A DNA stretch of 64,000 nucleotides from [Clostridium] celerecrescens 18A (lineage in GTDB: Bacteria; Bacillota; Clostridia; Lachnospirales; Lachnospiraceae): positions 4,328,001 to 4,392,000 of the forward strand of contig NZ_PGET01000001.1 in assembly GCF_002797975.1 (NCBI RefSeq), read 5' to 3'. The notes beneath the pieces were generated by a model. That model was given only the letters and a program-made list of their open reading frames with translations. It searched no databases and had not been told where the DNA came from. Each line of letters starts with the position of its first letter. Position 1 is the stretch's first letter. This document shows positions 17,750-26,895 of the stretch, one piece after another. The position numbers and the translations under genes are program-made.

Positions 17750-19448
17750 AAGCACTCCATTTCGCTGATACCTTTTTTTGGATTTCATCCGTCATCACGA
17801 TATCTTCCGGCCAGGGGCGGGAAAGTCCTTCCTCCAAACGCTTTCTTGTAGCATCGAAAGCCGCCCGCCTGCCATCCGTAAACATATCTCTGGTGACGTC
17901 AATATTGTTGAATACCCGCCACATGACTGTGGAATGATCCGACGGGTCCACATCCTCGTCCACAACTAAAATAAGGGAAGCCTTTTTTTCTTCCAGCATG
18001 GCAAGGGCTTTTTGCCTTCCGCCCCAGGGCTGATCCTTGCGGAAAGGAACGATTTCAAGTACTCCTTCGGTAAAGGCTTCTTTCCCTCTGCTGGTGGCAT
18101 CTATGCCAAGCCGTCCGCCATACAAAGGATAATCGGAAGAGTGATCCAGAGCATCTAACGGTCCTTTGCTGACCACAAAATCCTCCTCCGGATGGGCATA
18201 GCGCAGTACTTCATGCCAGACAGCGTTCACATCGCTTGGATCTATGGTTTCATCGACCGCCACGATCATCTTTGCAGTTCTCATCTGTCCCATGCCCCAT
18301 ATGGCATTCATAACGGTTCTGGCAGCTCCCGGATAGGACGGCTTTACCGCGACCACTGCGCAGTTATGGAAGACTCCTTCAAATGGTAAATGGATATCCT
18401 GCAGTTCGGGAATCGCAGTTTTTAATACAGGAAGGAAGATTCGTTCTGTAGCCTTTGCCATATAGCAGTCTTCCATAGGAGGTTTGCCAACTACTGTGGC
18501 AGGATAGACAGGATGTTTTTTACGGGTAATCGTTGTAACATGAAATTTGGGATACCAGTCCGCCAGGGAATAATATCCGGTATGATCTCCGAAAGGTCCT
18601 TCCCAGACCAGTTCTTCCTGAGGATCTACATAGCCTTCCAGTACAAATTCTGCGTCCTCCGGCACATAGAGATCGTTGGTGATGCATTTCACCATTTTCA
18701 CCGGCCTTTTTCTTAAGAATCCGGCCAGCATCATCTCATCCAGTTTCGGCGGAAGAGGTGCTGTGGAAGCATAAGTCACGGCCGGATCGCATCCAAGTGC
18801 AACGGATACGGGCATGGGACAGCCTTTCTTCCGGTATGCTTTGTAAATACCGGCTCCATCCTTGTGTTTCTGCCAGTGCATGGCCGTTGTCTTGGAATCC
18901 AGCACCTGCATCCGGTACATGCCTATGTTTTGAAGCTTTGTATCAGGATATTTTGTAAAGACAAGGGGAAGTGTAAAGAAACGCCCTCCGTCAAGAGGCC
19001 AGCAATGCAGAACCGGCAGCTTGCCTAAGTCTGGATCTCTCTCTATAACCTCCTGGCAGCTGGGCCTTCTGATATGAAAACGGCTCCTGAGAGGAAAGCA
19101 GCATAACAGGCGCAGGAGCTTTGGTGCAAAGGTGATCAGCTTTAGTAACGATGTATAATTCCCAAAATCCAGATAGGCTCCTATTTCCGCTGCGATATCA
19201 TCTAAGCTATCCGCACCAAGAGAAAGGGCCATCCGCTTATCGGTGCCAAAGGCGTTCATCAGCACCGGATAGGGAGAGCCCTCCACATGTTCAAACAAAA
19301 GCGCTTTGCCACTGTTACTTTCTGACTTGCAGACCCTGTCTGTGATCTCTGTTATTTCCAGGAGAGGGGATACTTTCTCCGTCACCCGGATCAGTTCCCC
19401 TCTCTCTTCTAATTTATGAATAAAATCCTGTAGTCCTCGGTATGACAT
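17718..19448 (-). CDS. ubiD: UbiD-family decarboxylase (MqnL-like, menaquinone route)
   Basis: 576 residues. UbiD enzymes use prenylated FMN to remove the carboxyl group of an aromatic ring. The start YRGLQDFIHKLEERGELIRV, the EGPFGDHTGYYS active-site region and the tail AFDATRKRLEEGLSRPWPEDI match the longer menaquinone-biosynthesis decarboxylases of the futalosine route better than the roughly 490-residue E. coli UbiD. It probably decarboxylates the prenylated naphthoate made by the neighbouring UbiA. None of the earlier genes (mqnA-mqnD or men genes) is in the window, so the head group is either made from genes elsewhere or imported. Confidence 0.88.
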   Translation of the reverse strand: MSYRGLQDFIHKLEERGELIRVTEKVSPLLEITEITDRVCKSESNSGKALLFEHVEGSPYPVLMNAFGTDKRMALSLGADSLDDIAAEIGAYLDFGNYTSLLKLITFAPKLLRLLCCFPLRSRFHIRRPSCQEVIERDPDLGKLPVLHCWPLDGGRFFTLPLVFTKYPDTKLQNIGMYRMQVLDSKTTAMHWQKHKDGAGIYKAYRKKGCPMPVSVALGCDPAVTYASTAPLPPKLDEMMLAGFLRKRPVKMVKCITNDLYVPEDAEFVLEGYVDPQEELVWEGPFGDHTGYYSLADWYPKFHVTTITRKKHPVYPATVVGKPPMEDCYMAKATERIFLPVLKTAIPELQDIHLPFEGVFHNCAVVAVKPSYPGAARTVMNAIWGMGQMRTAKMIVAVDETIDPSDVNAVWHEVLRYAHPEEDFVVSKGPLDALDHSSDYPLYGGRLGIDATSRGKEAFTEGVLEIVPFRKDQPWGGRQKALAMLEEKKASLILVVDEDVDPSDHSTVMWRVFNNIDVTRDMFTDGRRAAFDATRKRLEEGLSRPWPEDIVMTDEIQKKVSAKWSAYGIDHWKNSK

Positions 19449-19456
19449 ATGGCCTC

Positions 19457-20530
19457 CTAACGGTCATGGCTGCGATACGCTTCGTAGCCACTGCTGGTTT
19501 TGATGGTGCTATCCGGCAGAACCCACATTGCTTCTACACCCTTCATATCTTCAATCATAGCCAGTCCCTTTTCATAGGGCATATTAAATATGGCGGTAGA
19601 CAGTGCATCTGCCCAGCCAGAATCCCTGCAAACAACGGAAACTGCCCGGAAGTATGCTGCAGGCATCAGTGTCTCAGGATCGATAATATGGTGATATCTC
19701 ACCCCATCCACAATATAATACCTTTCATAATCACCGCTGCTGACGAGAGAAAAGCCGTCTAAATCCAAAGCATCAATGGCCTTTTTATCACTGTCGAGAT
19801 CCGGATTTTGGATCTCCAGCTTCCAGGGCTTTTCGTCTCCCCGGATACCAATGGCACGGATATTGCCGCCTACACTGAGAAGAACATGGTCAATCCCCTT
19901 GGCCTCCAGAGATCTTGCTACCAGTTCCGTGGCGTAGCCTTTTGCAATGGCTCCCACGTCTAAGCGCATATCAGGATCCTCCAGATAAACGGTGGAGGCA
20001 TCTTCATCTACGATGACCTTTGAAAAATCCGTATGTAGGGCTGCCTCTTTCAGTTTGTCCATTGGGGGAACCTGGGCGGTCTCCGGGTTATCTATGCCCT
20101 TAGAGCGATAATCGTGCCAGATGGACAGAACACTTCCCATGGCTACATTTACTTTGCCATCGGTTCTTGCATAGGCTTCTTCCGCAACCTTTAACATATC
20201 GATGATCTTCTGGTCGACTTTCACGGGACGTTTACCGGCATTATCATTGATGGTCTTAATATTGTTTATACCGTCATAATCATTGTAAATATCATATAGC
20301 TTATGGTACGTCTCCAGTTCATCATGAACGTCCGTGGCAATCTGGGTAAATTCCTCTTTGTTCTTTGCATAACCGACGATCTGGGTAACGGTATCGAAGA
20401 GTTTTAAGAATTCGGCGTGAAATCTTTGATCCTTTTTAGCTCCTATGGCGGCGGTATTAACCGCCGCCATAGTAAGCGCTGCCAGAGTTCCGGCAATTAT
20501 TAAAAATTTTACTGCTTTTTTATTTTGCAT
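19457..20530 (-). CDS. ApbE-family FAD:protein FMN transferase, membrane-anchored (FmnB-like)
   Basis: 357 residues with an uncleaved-looking N-terminal membrane anchor (about 8-26, no lipobox). ApbE enzymes transfer FMN from FAD to a threonine or serine of exported proteins. The family core is clear: GAIAKGYATELVARSLEAKG, then VLLSVGGNIRAIG, and a C-terminal SVVCRDSGWADALSTAIFNM. ATG at 20530 is chosen; it overlaps the stop of the upstream lipoprotein gene by 11 bases, so the flavin transferase is coupled to its likely target. In Listeria the equivalent pair FmnB and PplA works outside the membrane for extracellular electron transfer. Confidence 0.88.
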   Translation of the reverse strand: MQNKKAVKFLIIAGTLAALTMAAVNTAAIGAKKDQRFHAEFLKLFDTVTQIVGYAKNKEEFTQIATDVHDELETYHKLYDIYNDYDGINNIKTINDNAGKRPVKVDQKIIDMLKVAEEAYARTDGKVNVAMGSVLSIWHDYRSKGIDNPETAQVPPMDKLKEAALHTDFSKVIVDEDASTVYLEDPDMRLDVGAIAKGYATELVARSLEAKGIDHVLLSVGGNIRAIGIRGDEKPWKLEIQNPDLDSDKKAIDALDLDGFSLVSSGDYERYYIVDGVRYHHIIDPETLMPAAYFRAVSVVCRDSGWADALSTAIFNMPYEKGLAMIEDMKGVEAMWVLPDSTIKTSSGYEAYRSHDR

Positions 20531-21635
20531 TTGCTTCTGCCTTGGAGATGCCCGTCTGGAAATCACCAATACCAACGGTCACACTGGCTTTTAAGTCGGC
20601 ATCAGTAGGAGCACCTTCTTTTTCATCAATTGCAAGACCTGTGATCTCACTGGCTGTTTTGCCAGTTGCATAAGCTGCGAAACTAGCAGCCTGCTCATTC
20701 CATTCTTTTCCGATTGCGGAAGCTTTTTTCATGCCATAAGCTTCACCTAACTGATTTTTGGTCTTGAAATCAGTAGCTTTTAAATCGCTGGTGATCTTAC
20801 CGGCTGCGTCGAAGTTAACATTGACCTGAGAAGCATCAATCACACAGCTTGTAATCTTGCTGTCTGCGCCAAAGCTTGCAATAGTGTAGGTAGAATATGC
20901 CTGAGCCACGCCGTCAGCATCTGCGGCTGCATCTTTGGACTTGCTGATGCCTGTTACGATACCATAACCCAGCTTGTCGCCTGTCTGTGCGCCTGCGCTC
21001 TTAGCATTTGCAACAGCCTGCTCAACTACATTGATAAAGTCTCCGATATGAACAGTAATGGTAGCCTTTAAGTCTGCATCATCTGCAACACCATCTGCAG
21101 AAACGGCAATTCCTTTTACTTCATCGGCAGTTTTTCCGATTACATACTTAGCAAAGCCATCAGCCTGCTCGTTCCACTCTTTGCTGATACCGGAAGCTTT
21201 TTTCATACCATATTTTTCTCCCAGCTCATTCTTGGATTCCACAACGGTACCAAGATCTGTAAGAAGTTTTCCTTCTTTGGAGAAATTCACTTTGGTCTGA
21301 ACGGAATCGATTTTACAGTCTACAATCTTACCGCTGCCATCTACTAATACAGCTGCGAACATGGTATCTACTTCTGCAAGACCATCTTTTTCGCCAGCAT
21401 CTGTGGATTTGCCGATAGAAGAAATTGCGGCATAACCGGTAGAGAGAGCATCGCCTGCTGCTTCAGTCTTTGCAGCTTCTGTGGTGGCCTCAGCCTGTGT
21501 GGTAGGTGCTTCCGTTGTTGCTGCCTCTGTCGGTGCTGCAGTAGTTGGTGCTTGCTTTAAATTGGATGAACATCCTGCCAGGATAGTTGCTGCCGCCATA
21601 AGACCACAGCCTAAAGCTAATACACGTTTTTTCAT
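20520..21635 (-). CDS. PplA-like flavin-carrying lipoprotein with two tandem domains
   Basis: 371 residues. The lipobox LAGC places the lipid anchor at Cys22; a Thr/Ala/Glu-rich tether (about 28-60) follows, then two homologous domains of about 150 residues (66-212 and 222-371). Each repeats KNELGEKYGMKKAS or KNQLGEAYGMKKAS, EWNEQA, and a closing DADLKATITVHIGDF or DADLKASVTVGIGDF. The layout matches Listeria PplA, which carries FMN on both domains. The Thr/Ser residues of the closing motif (192/194 and 351/353) are my candidates for flavinylation. It would shuttle electrons across the cell wall to extracellular acceptors. An AAGGAGG site precedes the ATG. Confidence 0.82.
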   Translation of the reverse strand: MKKRVLALGCGLMAAATILAGCSSNLKQAPTTAAPTEAATTEAPTTQAEATTEAAKTEAAGDALSTGYAAISSIGKSTDAGEKDGLAEVDTMFAAVLVDGSGKIVDCKIDSVQTKVNFSKEGKLLTDLGTVVESKNELGEKYGMKKASGISKEWNEQADGFAKYVIGKTADEVKGIAVSADGVADDADLKATITVHIGDFINVVEQAVANAKSAGAQTGDKLGYGIVTGISKSKDAAADADGVAQAYSTYTIASFGADSKITSCVIDASQVNVNFDAAGKITSDLKATDFKTKNQLGEAYGMKKASAIGKEWNEQAASFAAYATGKTASEITGLAIDEKEGAPTDADLKASVTVGIGDFQTGISKAEANAK

Positions 21636-21667
21636 AGATAAAACTCCTCCTTATGTTGCTTATATTA

Positions 21668-22654
21668 TTATTTTTTAATACCATAATAAGATTTATCCAC
21701 CACGGTCATGATCCTGACCATCTTGGCCTCGGATAAATTAAGAGTTCCGATGGTGCTTACTGCTTTTGTATAGTATCTGCCTGCCATTGCTTTTGTATAA
21801 GCGGTTCCGCCGGCTTCCAAAACTCTGTCATAGAGTTCCTTCGCGGAAACAAGGCCGTTTTTAACTTGATTTAAAAAGTTCTCATCCTGTTTCATGGCAT
21901 GAATGAGAGGCAGGGTGACAACTCCTTCTTCATAATCGGACCGGACGTTTTTCTTAGCATCACTTTCGTCCATCTCATAATCAATGCAGTCATCCATGAG
22001 CTGAAAAATCATGCCCACATCGTTGCCGACCTTTCGGTACATGCGGAGTTTTCTCTCATCCGATGTGGACAGCATAGCGCCGCCGTGAAAGGATGCTTCA
22101 AAAAGCGCCGCCGTTTTTCCTTTGATGATGCTTAGATAGCGGTAAACGGATAGATCAAGGTTCCCATTGTTGATTTCCTGGCGTAATTCACCCATGCAGA
22201 TCCTGCATAGATAATTGGACATATCCAGGGCTTCGTATTCGTTTCTTTTAGGAATGGAAACCGCCAGTTTAAGTGCCAGAGATAAGAGGTAATCTCCGCA
22301 AATGACCGCCGCTTTTTTACCAAATCTTTTCTGAAGCGTGTCGATCCCCCGTCTTGTATCAGCGTCATCGATTACATCATCATGGACCAGGGTGGCCAAA
22401 TGCAGCAGTTCCACTGCAGAGGCCAGAGTGATGGCTTCTGCAGGAACTTTATCCTCTTCATCCATGGAACAGGCCATCAGCCCATAAGCACGGATGAACT
22501 TACCTGTGGACTTTGCCAGATGGGCTGTATAAGTCCTGATGACAGGAGGCGCTGAAGATAAATGCTTTTCCACAGCCGATGCCATTAATTGGAAAGCTTC
22601 TTCAAAACCATACCGCAGGCTGTCTGCATCCTCCAACAATTCTCTATTAGTCAT
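21668..22654 (-). CDS. polyprenyl diphosphate synthase, catalytic subunit (DmkB/HepT-like)
   Basis: 328 residues of the long-chain trans-isoprenyl synthase family. The first aspartate-rich motif is DDVIDDADTRRG and the second is MDDCIDYEMD, with the usual GK and FQLMDD environment. It should elongate farnesyl or geranyl diphosphate with isopentenyl diphosphate to make the quinone tail used by UbiA downstream. Chain length is not deducible by eye. The start overlaps the NADH dehydrogenase stop by 8 bases. In the Listeria locus a DmkB synthase occupies the comparable place. Confidence 0.87.
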   Translation of the reverse strand: MTNRELLEDADSLRYGFEEAFQLMASAVEKHLSSAPPVIRTYTAHLAKSTGKFIRAYGLMACSMDEEDKVPAEAITLASAVELLHLATLVHDDVIDDADTRRGIDTLQKRFGKKAAVICGDYLLSLALKLAVSIPKRNEYEALDMSNYLCRICMGELRQEINNGNLDLSVYRYLSIIKGKTAALFEASFHGGAMLSTSDERKLRMYRKVGNDVGMIFQLMDDCIDYEMDESDAKKNVRSDYEEGVVTLPLIHAMKQDENFLNQVKNGLVSAKELYDRVLEAGGTAYTKAMAGRYYTKAVSTIGTLNLSEAKMVRIMTVVDKSYYGIKK

Positions 22655-24674
22655 TATATAAATACCACTTCCTTATAAAGGGAAGTTTTCTCCATTTTTT
22701 CTTAAGCCAGGGCATGAAATAATAATCAAGGCCAAGGGTTCTGCCGCCGCCGACTAATACTGCGATACCGGCGAAAATCATCCAGAACGTGTTCAAGTAA
22801 AGACCAGTCGTGCACACGAACATGAACTGTAGTACCAGGGAGGCTGCTGAGGAAAGGAAGTTGAATAATCCCGCCATTAAAGCAAGACCGATTAGGATCT
22901 CCGCGATCACGATACCGCGCTGCATAAACAGCTGAAGTCCGCCGTTAGGCAGGATCACAGTGTTCACAAACCAGTTCATAGGAGCAAAATCCAGTTTAAA
23001 GGCATAATCAGACAGAGTCGAATGAGAGATACCTTTGGAACTGACAAGAGTAGCGTCGATTAATCCTAAAATATGATAGGAGAAAACTGCTACACCGCTG
23101 GAAACTGCATCTGCAGCACCAGCAGCAGCACCAGTGGCACTGGCTACCGCATCTGCAGCTGCCGAAGTTGCACTGGAAACCGCATCGGCCGAAGGAGCAG
23201 CTCCTCCGATTCCATTGATCCCGTAGGGAGCCAAAATGTTATTGAAGAATTGATTGGCTCCTCCGAAGAATCCGCTCAGCATGGGCTGATCCATCCAGCC
23301 TTCAACAATCTTCATAACGCCTTCAAATACCCATACAGCACCAAGCCATACGCGCAGCGGCATCAGCAGGAAGCTTGGGGTCCTGTTGGAGAAATGGCCT
23401 CCCAGGAAGCTTCTGCGGTTGCGCACGGTAAAGAATTCGTGGCACACATAGCTCCAGACCTTATTCCAACCCAACACCTGAATAAAATATATAACATTGA
23501 TAAAATGTTTGGAAAGCATGGCAAAGAAGGAACACAGGTTAAACATGAGATTGGGAAGACCTACCCGTGCCACTCCGTAGCGGCCGCCTACAGAAACCAT
23601 AACGCCATGGAAGGACGGTTTATACTCCTCCATCGCTCCTGTACCAGCAATGGCACATACCAGATTATGGGCGGCTGTATGAGCGCTCTGCTCACAGTTT
23701 TCTACCATCTGGGGAACAGGTGCATTTTCTCCCTGAGGTACATACATCATGTTGTCGCCTACTACGTAAACTTCTTCATGGTCTTTGGCTCTTAAGAAAG
23801 AATCTACCTGGATTCTTCCACGCCCTACGGATTCAAGCGTCTTGGCCGCTTCTCCGGTAATATCTGCGCTTTCAATACCGGCCGTCCAGATTGTTGTACC
23901 GGATGGATAACGGTTTTTCCTGCCATCCTGATTCAGTTCGATGAAATCCTCGCCAATGGCGGTTACGCCGGTTTCCATCATTACTTTTACGCCCATCTTT
24001 GTCAGGCGCCTTTCTACCTTGCCGGACAGCTTTTCCGGAAGAATGGGCACTGCCCGCTTTAAAACATCTACGTTATACATGGAGACGAGAGACGGTTCTA
24101 TTTCATACTCTTCACATAAGAAGGGCACATATTCCGCCAGCTCTCCAGCCATTTCCACACCGGTAAAACCGGCTCCTACGACGTAGAACGTTAAAAGGCG
24201 GCGTTTTTCTGCCTCATCCGGTTCACAGGCAGCTTTGCGGAATACATGGTGAATCCGTTCTTTTAATAATACAGCATCTTCATAAGACCAAAGCTTATAA
24301 GAATTCTTCTCTGCACCTTCCACACCAAAATAGGTGGGCTTAGAGCCTGCGGCCAGGATCAGATAGTCATAATCGTATTCGCCCTTGTTTCCCGTTAATT
24401 TCTTCTCTTCAATGGAAATCTGACTGATGGTGTCAGTAATGATTTCCACATTCCTTCCGGCAAATACTTTTTTCAGGCTGATGCGGATGCTGTCTTCCTC
24501 AACCCTTCCAGCGGCCACTTCATGAAGTTCTGTTAGCATGGTATGGAACGGATGCCTGTCTATGATGGAGATACTTACCTCATCCTCCATCTTCATCTTG
24601 CGGAATTTTTTTTCCAATTTTTTGGCAGTTAAAATACCGGCATAACCGGCACCTAACACTACTATTCTTTTCAA
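22647..24674 (-). CDS. type II NADH dehydrogenase with C-terminal DoxX-like membrane extension (Ndh2-like)
   Basis: 675 residues. The first 400 form a classic NDH-2: FAD-binding VVLGAGYAGILTAKKL at the N terminus, NADH-binding FYVVGAGFTGVEMAGELAEY, and VYVVGDNM. It moves electrons from NADH to quinone without pumping protons. Unlike the common roughly 400-residue enzyme, it continues into membrane segments beginning MPLRVWLGAVWVFEGVMKI (DoxX-like), interrupted by an Ala/Ser-rich stretch of about 35 residues. The Ndh2 of Listeria extracellular electron transfer is also extended. I chose TTG at 24674, directly after a GGAGGGG site, over ATG 24707. It is the first gene of the operon. Confidence 0.87.
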   Translation of the reverse strand: MKRIVVLGAGYAGILTAKKLEKKFRKMKMEDEVSISIIDRHPFHTMLTELHEVAAGRVEEDSIRISLKKVFAGRNVEIITDTISQISIEEKKLTGNKGEYDYDYLILAAGSKPTYFGVEGAEKNSYKLWSYEDAVLLKERIHHVFRKAACEPDEAEKRRLLTFYVVGAGFTGVEMAGELAEYVPFLCEEYEIEPSLVSMYNVDVLKRAVPILPEKLSGKVERRLTKMGVKVMMETGVTAIGEDFIELNQDGRKNRYPSGTTIWTAGIESADITGEAAKTLESVGRGRIQVDSFLRAKDHEEVYVVGDNMMYVPQGENAPVPQMVENCEQSAHTAAHNLVCAIAGTGAMEEYKPSFHGVMVSVGGRYGVARVGLPNLMFNLCSFFAMLSKHFINVIYFIQVLGWNKVWSYVCHEFFTVRNRRSFLGGHFSNRTPSFLLMPLRVWLGAVWVFEGVMKIVEGWMDQPMLSGFFGGANQFFNNILAPYGINGIGGAAPSADAVSSATSAAADAVASATGAAAGAADAVSSGVAVFSYHILGLIDATLVSSKGISHSTLSDYAFKLDFAPMNWFVNTVILPNGGLQLFMQRGIVIAEILIGLALMAGLFNFLSSAASLVLQFMFVCTTGLYLNTFWMIFAGIAVLVGGGRTLGLDYYFMPWLKKKWRKLPFIRKWYLYND

Positions 24675-24991
24675 GTCTTCCCCTCCTTGTATGATAGCGG
24701 CACGCAAAATGCCACTTTGACATTATTATAACATATGGGAATGATTTTTACCATAATTTTATCGTAAATCGATCACTTTTTCCACTTTTTGTAACTTATT
24801 ACATATATAGAGAATTGCCTGTCAAAAGAAGCCGGCCATCCGTTTCCAGGCATCCATGAAATGAGGGAATCGGGCCGGAAATGCAAGGTTTTCTATAATG
24901 ATTTTGAACTAATTATTATTTTATAAACAAGACAGTTATGTTATAATAAAATCTCAGGATATTTACATTTAAGAGAAATAAGAGGTAAGAG
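24675..24991. promoter_or_regulatory. divergent promoter region of the electron-transfer locus
   Basis: No gene in 317 bases. Leftward, an extended -10 element TGTTATAAT reads on the minus strand at 24733-24725, about 50 bases before the NADH dehydrogenase start. Rightward, a TATAAT lies at 24942-24947 about 45 bases before the NusG-II gene, with only a weak AT-rich -35. Between them I see a GC-richer stretch (24830-24890) without clear structure. Confidence 0.5.
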
Positions 24992-25357
24992 ATGAAATTT
25001 GTAAAAAATTTAACAGTAATACAAAAGAGAGAGCTGATCCTGATTGCCGCCATTCTGGTGATATCAGGACTGCTGTCCGGGTTATTTTATGTCAAAAACA
25101 GAAAGCCGGCGGAACAGGTGGTGGTCACTGTAGACGGAGAGACCGTGGCAACCCTGGATCTTCATAAAGATGCTGACATGGTTATTGATGGGTATGGCGG
25201 CACGGATCATCTGATTATTAAAGACGGCTATGCCAGCATTACGGAAGCTTCCTGCCCTGATAAGGTATGTGTCCGCACGGGCAAGATCCACAGAAGCGGG
25301 GAACTGATTGTATGTCTGCCTAACCGGGTGGTAATCACAATCGAAGGGGAAGAATAA
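24992..25357 (+). CDS. NusG domain II membrane protein (EetA-like)
   Basis: 121 residues: one N-terminal membrane helix (about 14-32), then a small extracellular beta domain with SCPDKVCVRTGKIHRSGELIVCLPNRVVI, the hallmark of the stand-alone NusG_II family. In Listeria and other Firmicutes such proteins (EetA) lie beside a Gx-transporter-like EetB and the flavin electron-transfer genes. Here it diverges from the NDH-2 operon, which supports the same role, but no EetB homologue is present. Two cysteines in the CPDKVC loop could bind metal or form a disulfide. The biochemical role is unproven. Confidence 0.78.
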   Translation: MKFVKNLTVIQKRELILIAAILVISGLLSGLFYVKNRKPAEQVVVTVDGETVATLDLHKDADMVIDGYGGTDHLIIKDGYASITEASCPDKVCVRTGKIHRSGELIVCLPNRVVITIEGEE

Positions 25358-25485
25358 GGAATCGCCGAATATATCTCATGTTTCTGGAGAATTATATCTA
25401 ATATTGGAATAAAAAGTACCGTTATGTAAAAATATTTACAGGTTTTAAGGGCTATTTGATCCTGTGGATCAGGGAAGGAGCTGAT

Positions 25486-26895
25486 ATGGGCGAGGTTCAG
25501 ACGACGATTCGCATAAGTGAGATTGAATTAAAAGGATTTAAGAATACCCAGTACGGCAGAATTATAATGCCGTCAGCAGGAAATAAGGATTATTTCTCAA
25601 AAGCAGCGGACATTCTCGGCATTTACGGGCAGAACGGTTCGGGGAAAACAGCGGTTATTGAAGCGATGGAGTTCGTTCAGACATTGCTTACGGGGCGGCC
25701 CCTGTCCAGGGAAGTGGTTCATTATATTTCCAAAGACATGGAAACCTGTACAATTACTGTTAAGTTTATAATCCAGACAGACCGTAAAAAAACCATGGCT
25801 GAATATTCTGTCCAGTTAAAAAGGATTTCCAAAAGCGAGTTTGAGATCGTACACGAAGCCCTCTGTTCCGCTGCATGGACCGGAGAAAAATTTGAAAGCA
25901 AAAAAACATTGATCGATTACGGACTGCATTCAGATGGGCCAACTTTTACGCCGAAATACCGGCTGGAAGATTTAATCCGTGAGAATGATGAAAATAAAGT
26001 AAATTTAAGCGTTGCAAAAAAAATTGCCCGGAAGGATCTGGTTTCTTTTATCTTCGGCCCGGAAGGCAGAGGGGTATTTTTATCCGCTTCTGAAGGAGCA
26101 TCTGAGGATTACGCTTATATCATCCAATCACTTTATCAATATGCAGGCATGAACCTGTTCGTAATTTCCAATGCCCGTGCAGGAGCAATCAGTATGGATT
26201 TTATGATCCCGTTTGCGTTCCGGCTTGATCTTGGTGAGAGGATCGCAAAGGGTGATCTGCTTATAAGACTTGATGAACCATCCGTGATCAGTAAAGAACA
26301 TTTTGAAATGGCCAGGAAGATCCTTCGTGAGATGAATGTGGTTCTTGACGCCATGATCCCCGGCCTTTCCATTGGAATTTTTGACTTTGGAGAGCAGCTT
26401 CTTGAACGGGGGGAAACAGGACACAGGGTTGAGTTAATTTCAAATCGGGGAGAAATTACAATTCCCCTGAAATATGAGTCGGAAGGAATCATTAAGATCA
26501 TTTCCGTTCTAAATGCCCTCATGTGCGTTTATAACAACGCCTCCATGTGTTTGATTATTGATGAGCTGGATGCAGGCGTATATGAATATCTTTTAGGGGA
26601 ACTTCTTTCTGTCTTTGAAAAAGGAGCAAAGGGGCAGCTGATCTTCACATCACATAACTTGCGGGCATTGGAAATGATCAATAAAAGCAGTATTGTATTT
26701 TCCACCACAAATCCTTCCAACCGGTATATCCGTCTGCAGAACATAAAGAGCAATCATAATTTGCGTGATATGTATCTGCGGAGTATCGTATTGGGCGGTC
26801 AAAAAGAAGCTATTTATGAAGAGACAGACAGTGTGGAAATTGGCCGTGCATTCAGGCGTGCCGGAAAGGCGGTAAGGGATGGCGGCCAAGACTAA
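25486..26895 (+). CDS. AAA (COG1106-like) ATPase, first gene of an ATPase/TOPRIM pair
   Basis: 469 residues. Walker A is GIYGQNGSGKTAVI (residues 45-58) and Walker B is CLIIDELDAGV (D359, E360), followed by SHN as sensor. The long insertion between them fits the ABC-like overcoming-lysogenisation-defect/AAA15 ATPases, such as RloA and AbiLi, that act with a nuclease partner. ATG at 25486 has an AAGGAG site; the earlier ATG at 25456 does not. It overlaps the next gene by 17 bases. I infer a phage-defence or DNA-damage-sensing ATPase; no experimental counterpart can be named with certainty. Confidence 0.78.
   Translation: MGEVQTTIRISEIELKGFKNTQYGRIIMPSAGNKDYFSKAADILGIYGQNGSGKTAVIEAMEFVQTLLTGRPLSREVVHYISKDMETCTITVKFIIQTDRKKTMAEYSVQLKRISKSEFEIVHEALCSAAWTGEKFESKKTLIDYGLHSDGPTFTPKYRLEDLIRENDENKVNLSVAKKIARKDLVSFIFGPEGRGVFLSASEGASEDYAYIIQSLYQYAGMNLFVISNARAGAISMDFMIPFAFRLDLGERIAKGDLLIRLDEPSVISKEHFEMARKILREMNVVLDAMIPGLSIGIFDFGEQLLERGETGHRVELISNRGEITIPLKYESEGIIKIISVLNALMCVYNNASMCLIIDELDAGVYEYLLGELLSVFEKGAKGQLIFTSHNLRALEMINKSSIVFSTTNPSNRYIRLQNIKSNHNLRDMYLRSIVLGGQKEAIYEETDSVEIGRAFRRAGKAVRDGGQD

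Noticed and set aside
23070..23800. 240-residue plus-strand frame opposite the NADH dehydrogenase gene
   Set aside because: It is a shadow frame created by the Ala/Ser-rich coding stretch on the other strand; no ribosome site or recognisable protein.
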